From NCBI GenBank assembly GCA_015680905.1, contig CM027384.1:69199001-69263000 (forward strand): a stretch of 64,000 bases of DNA, read 5' to 3'. A program made the position numbers and the translations under genes. This DNA is from Coptis chinensis. Taxonomy: Eukaryota > Streptophyta > Magnoliopsida > Ranunculales > Ranunculaceae. Under the pieces are notes generated by a model. It saw nothing but the letters and a program-made list of their open reading frames with translations, did not search any database and was not told where the DNA came from. Of this stretch, positions 12,801-22,194 are shown piece after piece; positions within the stretch are counted from its first letter, which is position 1, and the number at the start of each line of letters is the position of its first letter.

Positions 12801-13464
12801 TATTGTACTTTAAGGATGATGATGTATTAGTCGCGGGAAAGTTAAAGCCTCGATTGGAGGAACTACCTGCCTAGATTATTGTACTTAAGGATGATGTATT
12901 AGTCGTGGAAAGTTAAGGCGCCTCAGTGGAGGAACTACCTGCCTAGATTATTGTACTTAAGGATGATGTATTAGTCGTGGAAAGTTAAGGCGCCTCGGTG
13001 GAGGAACTAATTGCGGTAAGGTTTGTGTATATATATGTATAATTATATGTTGTATTTTAGAGCTACTCACACCAGCATTTTTATAATGCTGATCCGATTT
13101 GCATGTTTGCTTATCGGGTGTGTTCATTGAATGAACACAGTTGATAAGTCTTGACAGGTTTAGTGTTGAAGAAGATTGGTTGCTGCTTGTGGTTTCCGTT
13201 AGCGTCGCATTTCAAGATAGGCTTTGTTTTCCTTTGAGGTGATATAGAGTTTCCGTTGAGACAAAGTTATTTGTATTTTCATTTGTAAATTTTTGTAATA
13301 AAGAGGACTTTTGTTTAAGTTAAAATTTTTATTGGTTTTTAATTATCCGCATATTTAAACTGTTTATGGGTTTTTGGAAGTTGAGAGTGCGTCACACCTC
13401 GGAGATCGAAGAGTCGGGAACAGATAATGTTTTTCCGAATTCTGTCGAAATTCGGGGTGTGACA
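9900..13464 (+). repeat. Right (3') LTR, complete
   Basis: 3565 bp, starting TGTAACGCCCG and ending GGGGTGTGACA, so TG...CA bounded. It carries a GGGCC-rich stretch near 10990-11360, TTGACTTTGAC-type repeats near 11470-11585 and an expanded ~71-bp tandem block at 12695-13015. AGTTAC follows directly. Confidence 0.9.
12695..13015 (+). repeat. ~71-bp tandem repeat in the right LTR, expanded
   Basis: Same unit as at 7320-7565 but with about four and a half copies. Copy-number change between the two LTRs of one element shows slippage or unequal exchange after insertion, or descent from different templates. Confidence 0.75.
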
Positions 13465-13763
13465 GTTACTTTCCCTGATTTCTTTATTTTTTATGGTGAA
13501 CTCGGAACTCTCTTGCTTCTCTTGAAGTGAAAAACTTACAGGTTTCATTATTCACGATTCATCAAATTCTTGACTAGAAGAAGTTATGATCGTTTTTTCT
13601 GAACTTTTAGGACTGATCTCACCTTCCAATTGATCTCTGATGTTTAACTCAGTCTGATAAACATTTGTGTTAATTTGAACCTTAATTTATCTGTCTCTGT
13701 AATCTCTATTCTTGGTTTTGCAGTGAGATAAAGAGAATAAAAGGGAAAAACAAGGAGAGAGAA
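13465..13763. other. Flank of the LTR element, nothing recognised
   Basis: Unique-looking AT-rich DNA. A short minus-strand ORF crosses the LTR edge and is not credible. Confidence 0.5.
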
Positions 13764-14362
13764 AGGAGAGATACTTATACTAAAGAGTATCATAGGTAGT
13801 GTTATGGTATGGAGTAGGATACATGATAGTTTTTGTTCCACGACCAATTAAAACAAGCCACATGTCCACATAAATGAGACGTAGGATACAAGATAGTTTT
13901 TGTTCCAAGACCAATTAAAACAAGCCACATGTCCACATAAATGAGACGAATGTGATGTAAAGACTTTTTTTTCTTTTTTCTTTTGAAAGAAATATAATGT
14001 AAGGGACATTTAAAACTCTTGCTGGAATTAGGAAAACTATTTCGATCAAAAGGGTATCACACGGAATCAATTTTTTGTATGATTCTTTGATAGTAAAGGA
14101 GAGGTACTTATACTAAGGAGTATCATAGGTATTGTTATGGCACAGAGTAGGATACATGATAGTTTTTGTTCCAAGACCAATTAAAACAAGTCACATGTCC
14201 ACATAAATGAGATGAATGTGATGTAAAAACTTTTTTTTTTCTTTGGAAAAAAATATGATGCAAGGGACATTTGAAACTCTTGTTGGAATTGGGAAAACTA
14301 TTTTGATCAAAAGTGTATCACACGGGAATCAATTGTTCGTATGATTTTTCGATAGTAAAGAA
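13764..14362. repeat. Tandem duplication, ~330 and ~270 bp copies
   Basis: Copy one (13764-14095) and copy two (14096-14362) share GAGTATCATAGGTA, GATAGTTTTTGTTCCA, AAACAAG(C/T)CACATGTCCA and GGGTATCACACGG-type blocks in the same order. Copy one also has an internal ~70-bp duplication (GGATACATGATAG... and GGATACAAGATAG...). No coding content. Confidence 0.85.
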
Positions 14363-14434
14363 ATCACAAACAGTTTTGGAAGACAAAAATCGCTTTGTTA
14401 TATGTTTTCTTATCCCCTAAAACAGCTAGGATAT

Positions 14435-16071
14435 TGATAAGTGTTCAAATAGTGTATTTTAACCATTAATTATACCTCTTGCTTATCCCTTGATCTTAAT
14501 GGACTAATCAAGTTTTATAAGTTAAGTTTTGTGACTTTACATGTGAAAAAGAGAGATTTCCAAAATATTGGAGCATTAAAGACCTCATGCGAGCTTGTGG
14601 ACTATTATGGAGAAAACTCAAAGTTTATAATAAACTTATTAAAATTATTAAAAGAATGGACTTGGATTTGTTTTAAAGCTTAATTATTTGGGAGCTCAAG
14701 TCATTGGACTCATTGATTGGATCAAAGCCTGTGAAGATGGACCTATTTGGAAGCCATGTTGGATGCCCAAGACATTCATTCAGAAATTCAGCAAGAAGTT
14801 CTCGATCAAACAATGCAATCTCATATACTATAGCGTAGAGCTCATCGCGATGTTCATTTTGATAGGTCCCAGGTCTCAAACGGACTTATGGTTCAAAAGA
14901 TACAGAGTTTATAAGATTTGCATCACGCGCTGAAAAAGTCAATGCGTCTAGACACATGAGATCATGCATCCTAAATGAATAGAAGCAACAAAAACCTAAT
15001 TTTTTAGTCAAACAAAGGTCAAGGTCGATAGAGTAAGAAATTGGACCCAAAAGCTCATATTGTAGATGTTTCTAGAGCTCATTGTAACACTTATATAAAG
15101 AGCACCTCAGTGCCAAATGTAACTCACCAATTCACATTATTTTTGTCTCCAGAACTTGAGGCAGAGAAAAATTAATAATAAAATATTCGGTTTTCACTAG
15201 TCTAGTCTTAATAAATTAATTTTCTTCTTCTTTTTGTTTTTCGTCTTCTATGGAAAGCTAATATTCTCCTTCAAGGGAGGAGATGAAGTCAGTGCTTAGG
15301 GTTTGGTGATTCTTTTCGTTCATGGTATTCTCCAATCAGGTTAGTTCTTTATATTTGTTTAGTTATTAGTTTCATTGCCAAGACCAGAAAATGAGAGTAT
15401 AGATTAGTGTTTTTATTTATTGTAATTAAATATCATACTAGTTTAATTAGGGTTTTATTTATTGTAATTAAATATTATACTAGTGACAGACTTTTATTTA
15501 TTGCAATTGAATATAATATAATGCTAGAATATAGTTTTATTTATTGTAATTGAATATTATACTATTATTCTCTACTTTATTTCTAGTTGTGTAGTATTTT
15601 AGAGTAAAAAAAATATTCCTTGTGTTTGTCTTAGATGGTGATTCATTAAATAGCTGTCTAAACTCACATAAAAAAAATAAAAAAAAAAATTAATAACACA
15701 TACATAGGAATAACAACATAGAAGTAGAAATAATTGTTTAATGTTGTTTCTCCCAAAAAGGTATCAACACTTGTTTGATTGCCTGATTATAATCTACTTG
15801 TGATAACAATATAAAACAAAAGGTCCTTAAATTAAAAGCATTTGTGGATTTGAATCTCTCTCTCTCTATCTCTTTCCCATTCTTTAGTATTAGTATTAGT
15901 ATTAGTTTAGTTTAATTCACAATCTCTACAATTATAGTTTTAATCCCTCAAAACCCCGCGGCCTTTCCACTCATGTCATTCATAAGTGATACTAATTATA
16001 AGCGGATTAATACCCTACTCATCCTTTACTTTAGAAGGATATTAAGTTTTGATCTTGTGTGGTTTTGACCA
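14435..16071 (+). repeat. 1.6-kb LTR-like repeat, copy A
   Basis: Starts TGATAAGTGTTC and ends TTTTGACCA, so TG...CA. It is homologous along its length to 39344-40943: shared ordered blocks include GGACTAATC/GGACTAATA, TTTTTGTCTCCAGAACTTGA, TTATTTATTG(T/C)AATT(A/G)AAT repeats and TACCCTACTCATCCTTTACT. A TATATAAAGAG box lies near 15093, where an LTR promoter might sit. I read it as a solo LTR or remnant of an unassigned LTR family. No flanking target duplication is evident, and both copies are followed by ACGAC, so the right end may be slightly off. Confidence 0.6.
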
Positions 16072-17170
16072 ACGACTCCCATAATCCATCATCATCCATA
16101 TTCTCTTCTCATCAGATACAGGTTACGGTTATAGGAGGTCTAATTTTTTTTATACAATGGCTGCTTTCTCTCATGGCTGCTTTCTCTCTCTCCTAGGGTT
16201 TAGCATAATAAACCCATCTCTCTCACCTCTACAATAGCCTTTTTGGGTTGATGTCACCACCCTGTGCCATTTCGGACGGATGTCTCCTCTCTTTCATGAG
16301 ATTACCTCATCTCTTTGCAGATTGTAAGGTGAAACTTTAGTTTTCATGTTATCTTGTGGCTTGAGGAAGTGAATTTGGTGAATCTGTTCAATAGAAGTTG
16401 AGTGGTTGTGAAAAGAGTGTGTGCTCTGGAGATTTCGCTGTAGCGGTTTGGTTCTTGTGGGTGATCTTGGGATGACATTTGGTATATTTCGTTGGCTAAA
16501 GATTGGAACTTGAACCTAGCGGTGGCTGGAGGGGAACTCTGGAGGCTAGTGATGGTAAGGGAAGGACTTGTACAACCACTATGAGCGGGTTGTTGAGGGA
16601 TTGGGTCTGAAGTCTGTTTCTTGGCAGCTGGTTTTTTTGGAAGCTTTGGTGACACCGGGGTTCTATATGGAGATAAGTCGAAAGATTGGAAGGGGATGTT
16701 TGATTGCTGGTTGCGTTGGGATTGGGCTGATGTCTAGCTGATGGTGGCTGGTAGAAGACGGGTAGAGATGGAGAGTGTCGGGTTGGTTCGAACCAGATCC
16801 ACTTTTCAGGCGGGTTGGAATGTTTGGGCTCGGTTCCAGGCTCTTTATCAGGCCTACATGGTGGGTTGATAGTACTAGCTAATGTATTGAGCACAGACTT
16901 GGAGCCTGGCTATGTTGGGCTATGGCTATGCTGGGCTATGGATATGTTGGGCTGTATTAATTTGGTTCTCTAATGGTTGTTCCTTATTTAGGGGTTTCCT
17001 AATGAGGATACAATATAGTATGTAATAGGGGATTAGTAGGTATATATACAAGTTTGTAATGTTACGCCCTGTAATGATCATACTCTTAGAGTGGATGTAA
17101 AATTCAAACTTTGGTTATATACACGTAGGGGTCTGCCTTAACCCGAGCTTATCTGAAAAAAAAAAATACT
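16072..17170 (+). other. Gene-like or retroposed sequence ending in poly(A)
   Basis: GC content rises here. The stretch contains a C/T-rich leader (16140-16230), GGCTATG(T/C)TGGGCT repeats near 16908-16955 and an A run at 17157-17167 after CTTAACCCGAGCTTATCTG. This could be a retroposed transcript or the tail of a retroelement. Proline- and serine-rich minus-strand ORFs at 16344-16894 overlap one another in different frames and have no recognisable domain, so I do not call genes. Confidence 0.35.
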
Positions 17171-17930
17171 TTTTTTATACAGTTTGAGGTACACTTATTA
17201 ACACCAAAGCAATCTCGACTCGGTAAGTGGAGCAACATTTAGAAGATGATTTCAGAGTCAAGGTTCGAAAGTCTTGATGTGGAGAGATTTTCCTGAGAAG
17301 CCCGCTCACACTCAATATGTAGGTAAAAGAATCTTTCCCCAGTTGTTCATAATCTTTCACTTATAATCTCACAAATTTTCTCCTTAGGCGCATGACTTAG
17401 CAACACAAAACGATCACTCATTATAAGATTTACTTAAGTTACCGCTCATACAGCTTCCAGCTGCATGAGCAAGCCAAGCTACTCACTAAGACTGCCCAAG
17501 CAGCTAACTTCGAGACAACTAAAGGGAAACTTCGTGCTAGAACTAATGGATTAGTATTAATAGGATTTCACACCTGGCGAATCTTTCACCCTACCTCCTC
17601 TTATTAACACATTCTCATTCTCAAGATTCAATGTTATTTCACAACGCTGGAAAATTAATTTACGATTCAAGGGTTGCCAAGAGATCGAGCTAGGACGAGA
17701 GGTAAAAATCTGACTTCTATTCCTATCTTGCCTAGATCGGTGATTCAATTCTATAGAAGCTCTTCATACCTCGGGGAAAAGATGAGTATGGCGAGCTCAC
17801 AAATACATGCTCTCTCAGCAGAGCATGTTTACGGCATCTTGACTTTGATATATGCCTCTGTGATGATCCATAAAATTCTTCTTTTTTTTTTTCTCGTTGT
17901 TAGTCTGTAGAGCGTGGTTGGTTATAACAC
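17171..17930. other. Unassigned sequence, nothing recognised
   Basis: Short ORFs on both strands (17175-17360, 17557-17748, 17674-17910) show no family motif. No repeat structure or TIR was seen. Confidence 0.4.
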
Positions 17931-17933
17931 TTA

Positions 17934-18622
17934 GGGGTCGTTTGTTTTTCTGAGCCTATGAATGCTGAATGCTGAATGGCTCATCCTCTGAATGCTAAAT
18001 GCTGATTGCTGAATTCTAAAAAACATGTTTGTTTTCTGTTAGAATAACCTGGCTCTGAAGGCTGAATATAAATCATTCGGACAATTTTACTCATGCTATC
18101 TATTTTAAACACTAACTTGATTTCTTGTTAAACAAAATATATATTATATTTGAGGAGAAGAGATTGATTATCGAAAAAAATAAATGATAAATAAATTTAT
18201 TTAAAATATGCTTTCACAAATATATTTTAACGGTTTATTTTCATATTTTGTTTATTTTTCAAAAAATATATATGTAATTCTATTTTTAACAAAGTGGATA
18301 TCATTCACCCAAAAAAAATGAAAAAACCCGTGACGCCAACATTAAATTTTGAAGAACCTATTTTGAAACCATAAAAGTCAAGGTAAGAAAGTAGATGGGT
18401 TCTTAAGATTGGGTTCTTAAGAAAGGGCAAGAAGGGACTTTTTTGTTTCAAGTATTAGAATTCAGCATTCAGAAGAAATTTTGGTGCTGAATGCTGAATG
18501 CTAAAAGTACCACTTAATGCTTAAACTACTTAAAAAAAACAAACAAGTTTTGAGCCTCTGAATGCTTAAAACTTAAGTTTAAGAGACTCTGAATGCTGAA
18601 TTCAAAAAAAACAAACAACCCT
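17934..18622. mobile_element. PIF/Harbinger-like MITE (689 bp)
   Basis: Imperfect terminal inverted repeats GGGGTCGTTTGTTTTT (left) and the reverse complement of AAAAACAAACAACCCT (right), flanked by TTA on both sides (17931-17933 and 18623-18625). A TTA target duplication with G-rich TIRs points to the PIF/Harbinger group. The subterminal regions are packed with the heptamer GAATGCT/GCTGAAT in both halves, which may be binding sites for a transposase supplied in trans. No coding capacity. hAT was considered but no 8-bp target duplication fits. Confidence 0.8.
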
Positions 18623-18625
18623 TTA

Positions 18626-19983
18626 GTGAATTTTGTTGGATACTTGGCCATGTGTCTTCATGTTGTTAGTTGGTAAATATATATGTACTTACAGTGACCC
18701 TGTTATAAACAATATACAACTTTTTGGATCCGGGCATATTATGCATGAACTCATTTAGATAGTTTGCGTAAATTGGTAAGAGTGACTCTGGTGTTATGGT
18801 AATCGTCATACTCTTCCTCCATTGATTTCTCAATCAAACAAACAGCTTATTGCATTTTTATATATTATTTATACAAATATCTCCATGACTTTTCTCCTAT
18901 GATTACTTAACTCTCTCTAAAATTACTGTGAAGAGTGAAAACCATACTTGCTTTAATATTCTTTTTTTTTTCATAAACCACCATTGTATTCATGAACTGA
19001 TCCAATGATTACAAATAGTTATCAAGCCAAAAGAAAATACATGAGTCAAAACAAAACTAAGTAATAACAATAAAATCGTGTAGACAAACCCCAATAGCAT
19101 CTCCTCCTGTCTACGACCAACAACCATAGAGTGTTCAATTTGTATCCACCAAGCCACCACCACTTCAAAACTTTCAAAGTACCTATTGCTAGCCTGCATC
19201 TTCCAAAAAGACCCGAAGGTCAGTAACCAAGACCAGAAGGTCAAAATTGAAAACTCGAAAGTCTCAATCGTCAGAGTGATGCTTCCAAAAGGAAACACCA
19301 CACCAAGTGCACTACAAAAGTGCGATAGTGGCCTAACTAGAATTCATGCCAAGGTATCTATACACCAAGGCGGACGAAGAGGAAGAAACAAAGCCGAAAA
19401 CCTGCATATCAAAAGATGAAGGTTATATTTCAACAAACTCAACCAACACACACCATGCTTCTAGAGCAAGAACTGATGACTCAAACTCATAGGTTTGGAC
19501 TTGCAACTGTTACAACCAAAGATATCAGTAAAAGAACACCACACAACACTAAAAACGATAAACTGATCTAGCTTATTATAGGTCATAATAGGCGCAGCAA
19601 AACCCAAAATGGGGAAGAAGAAATTCAAAATGAATCCCTTCAAACAGCCATGAGTTAGAGTAATTGCTTGCACATGACGCTTGCCGATCGAAATGCTATA
19701 TACACATCCCAAGAACAAAAACCCCATATCTTTTCTATTTCTTCTTCTTCTTCATCTCGGCCGGAATTGATATCAAAAAGAAAAAAGCAAGAAAAAAAGG
19801 TTTGGGGTAATGAATTTAGGCTGAAATTGATGAATTTTGATAGGATATGTGTGATTTGGGATACAAATTTGATGGAATATGGTTTGATTGGAGGGATTAG
19901 GAGAGGAAATTGGAAGATTTGGGTGGATTTGGGCTGCTAAAGACCTAGGGATGATGAATAAGTTTTTGTTGCTACAGTGACGA
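18626..19983. other. Unassigned intergenic sequence
   Basis: Contains a T run at 18962 and several overlapping ORFs of 77-103 codons (18990-19940), none with a recognisable domain and all overlapping in opposite frames. A CT-rich stretch lies at 19735-19760. A retroelement fragment is possible but unsupported. Confidence 0.35.
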
Positions 19984-20023
19984 GGTAAATCCACCCAAAT
20001 TGAAAGATTTGGGTGGATTTACC
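19984..20023. repeat. Perfect 17-bp inverted repeat
   Basis: GGTAAATCCACCCAAAT, a 6-nt spacer, then its exact reverse complement. Part of the right arm (GATTTGGGTGGATTT) also occurs as a direct copy near 19917. It lies just left of a CACTA-like terminus. Confidence 0.85.
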
Positions 20024-20036
20024 ATAAATTGCTTTA

Positions 20037-20220
20037 AACTACACCATAATAGGATATTTGCAACACGTACCTTTTTTGATTTGCAACGGTTATTTACCAT
20101 TAGTAAATTTCCAACGCTAAATAAGCGTTGGCAATATTGTAAAGCATTACTTTATTTGGTTGAATTTCCGGAATTAATTGCTAACGCTTAAAAAGCGTTG
20201 GAGAAGTGTTACAAATTAAA
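20037..20220 (+). mobile_element. Possible CACTA terminus with subterminal palindromes
   Basis: ACTACACCATAATAGG at about 20037 resembles a CACTA end that has lost its first C. It is followed by motifs typical of CACTA subterminal regions: CCAACGCTAAATAAGCGTTGG (the first and last 8 bases are complementary), CTAACGCTTAAAAAGCGTTG and GCAACGG. The opposite end was not found. It may be a truncated element. Confidence 0.4.
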
Positions 20221-20841
20221 AACTTGAAAATTTCGCGAAAGGGGTAAACGAAAAAAAACGAAATATCATTGAGTTAAAAACGAAAATTTCTTTCTCTCCT
20301 CGCTCTCTCTCTCTCACCGCCGCATCCCTAAAATCATCATCCCCTCAAAACTAATTCATCACCGCCGCAATTTTCGATTATGAAAAATAGATCTCGCACT
20401 CAAAACTAATTTTCGGTATATTAACCAGGTTTGTCTTTCTTTCTTCAAAACTTTAAAGTAATATCCTTGTTCTAGCTGTTATTCAATTTTTTTATTATGT
20501 TCAATTCTTCTAGTGATCAATTTTGAAAGAGACACAAATGCATTTTCTTGAAAAGTAGTGTGGCCGTCTTGTACCCCGCTATTGTTTGAACTATACCTCT
20601 CAGAAACAAACAAATGCAACTTACAACAGATAAAGCAACATAGACAAGTATGAGAGTGGAGGATTTAACAGGAGACTTCAAAGATCTTTAGATATAGGAG
20701 TAGATTGAGCCATCCGTAAATTGCTTCAATCTAAAGTAATTGAAACGTAACCTATTGCTTCTATTGCTTTTACTAAATATTTGGATATCACTTGTTGATT
20801 TTACTAAATATTTTATCAAATATTTTACTCATTTTCTATAG
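20221..20841 (+). other. 5'-UTR-like and intron-like sequence upstream of the BUD23 fragment
   Basis: CT-rich leader with CACCGCCGC motifs (20296-20365), as in many plant 5' UTRs, then AT-rich intron-like DNA ending in a usable acceptor TTTTCTATAG at 20832-20841. It may be part of the captured gene's upstream region. No long ORF belongs to it. Confidence 0.35.
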
Positions 20842-21126
20842 GCTAAGCTTTTCGGAGAGAGCACTTGAGCTTCTAGCTTTACCCGAAGATGGAGTGCCTA
20901 GATTTCTCCTCGATATAGGTATTGTATATCTTCATTTTTTTGGTCTTCAAAATGGAGACAAGTGTTTCAATCAGATTCTTGTATCTACTTTTGCATGGAG
21001 TTATTGGAAGCTAACATCAAATACTGTATCTTGTCATCTTAGGTTGTGGGTCGGGGCTTAGTGGTGAGACATTATCTGAGAATGGGCACCAGTGGATCGG
21101 CTTAGATATTTCGCAGTCAATGCTTA
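20842..21126 (+). pseudogene. BUD23-type 18S rRNA methyltransferase gene fragment
   Basis: Two exon-like pieces match the start of the methyltransferase fold of BUD23/WBSCR22 proteins, which make N7-methylguanosine in 18S rRNA (BUD23 and TRM112 act together in the nucleus). Exon 20842-20918 encodes SERALELLALPEDGVPRFLL and DIG. A GT-AG intron (20919-21042) follows. Exon 21043-21126 encodes the SAM-binding motif I ([15 protein letters not shown]) and [11 protein letters not shown], with a GTATGT donor next. One extra T at the start of the first exon breaks the frame, and all later exons and the N-terminus are missing. The spliced structure is retained, so it is a genomic copy, not a retrocopy. 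Identification is from memory of the family. Confidence 0.75.
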
Positions 21127-21688
21127 GTATGTGAATTCTTGATTTGCTTGGAAGTCAAGCACATTATACCATGTTTGTCCTTATATATATATACACGGTT
21201 TGTCTAGAGTGACACTCTTATAGTGACACTCTTATCTCACTCTTCTCCTCAGCCGTCCAATCTCGCCCTCAAGATCTGAAGATGTAATTCACTGATAAAA
21301 CCGATATTTCAAAATTTCGTGGTATTTCAAAATAAAAAAAAATGAAAATAACAAAAAACACGAAATTGGGTTCTCTCTCTCTCTCTCGGCTTCTTCTTCT
21401 CTGAGGGTATCATTTGGCAATTCGGCTTCTTCTTCTCTGACAGGTATCATTTGGCAATTCAACTACTAGTTCCATCAATTCAAATTTAAACTTCTTTTGA
21501 CTGTCTTTGTAGATAGAATTGATAGATATGTAATTACTATAGTGCACTTTTGGTTATGGTGCTTGCCTATTGGAACGTTTTAATTGACACTTGGATTGTC
21601 ATTATACCATAAAAACTTGAATTTTGATTTAATTTAGGTTGCTATGATTATAGTTATGATTGATACCCTCGTTTAAAGACGGCGACAA
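21127..21688. other. Left flank of the MULE array
   Basis: AT-rich, with a duplicated AGTGACACTCTTAT motif near 21210-21237, CT microsatellite (21373-21385) and a duplicated GGCTTCTTCTTCTCTGA segment (21388 and 21424). The true left end of the MULE may lie near 21190-21260, but I could not match it to the right side. Confidence 0.4.
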
Positions 21689-22106
21689 TTTCGGTGAACT
21701 CTGTTAGAGTTCGGTGAACTAGCATATTCGGTGAACTCTGTCAGAGTTCGGTGAACTCTTTCAGAGTTTTGAACTCTGTCAGAGTTTGGTGAACTCTGTC
21801 AGAGTTCGGTGAAGTAGCATATTCGGTGAGCTCTGTCAGAGTTCGGTGAACTCTATCAGAGTTTTGAACTCTGTTAGAGTTCGGTGAACTCTGTCAGAGT
21901 TTTGAACTCCTTTAGAGTTTTGAACTTTGTCAGAGTTCGGTGAAGTAGCATATTCGGTAAACTCTGTCAGAGTTCGATGAACTATATCAGAGTTTTGAAC
22001 TCTTTCAAAGTTTTGAACTCTGTCAGAGTTTGGTGAACTAGCATATTCGGTGAACTCTGTCAGAGTTCGGTGAAGTAGCATATTCGGTGAACTCTGTCAG
22101 AGTTTT
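21689..22106 (+). repeat. Left subterminal array of palindromic 15-mers
   Basis: More than a dozen units of AACTCTGTCAGAGTT, itself a perfect inverted repeat (AACTCTG, centre T, CAGAGTT), joined by TCGGTG and GAA(C/G)TAGCATATTCGGTG linkers. The array ends about 90 bp before the transposase start codon, so it is likely in the promoter or 5' UTR. Confidence 0.9.
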
Positions 22107-22194
22107 GATGTTTAAGTTATTTACACTGTTTATGTACATTGGGATTTTTAACTGTTTAAGTTATTTATATTTTTAATTTTTTCGATTTATAGAA

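Larger units (their letters stand above)
4558..13464 (+). mobile_element. Non-autonomous Gypsy-like LTR retrotransposon (LARD-like)
   Basis: Two near-identical direct repeats of about 3.5 kb (4558-8014 and 9900-13464) flank an interior of only 1885 bp that has no gag-pol ORF. The right LTR runs from TGTAACGCCCG to GGGGTGTGACA. A primer-binding site for initiator tRNA-Met follows the left LTR. Before the right LTR the sequence CGGGACGAGATTCTTTTGAG resembles the end of chromovirus (Tekay/Del-type) interiors. Long LTRs with a non-coding interior define LARDs, which depend on proteins from a related autonomous element. The left LTR lacks its first 20-odd bases. GTTAC occurs at both outer edges (4556-4560 and 13465-13469) and could be a remnant target duplication, but this is weak. 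Confidence 0.85.

Noticed and set aside
16344-16894. Two overlapping proline/serine-rich minus-strand ORFs as a gene
   Set aside because: They overlap in different frames, have no domain, and sit in a region that looks like a transcript leader on the plus strand.
17934-18622. hAT-type MITE
   Set aside because: No 8-bp duplication flanks it, whereas TTA on both sides and the TIR fit PIF/Harbinger.
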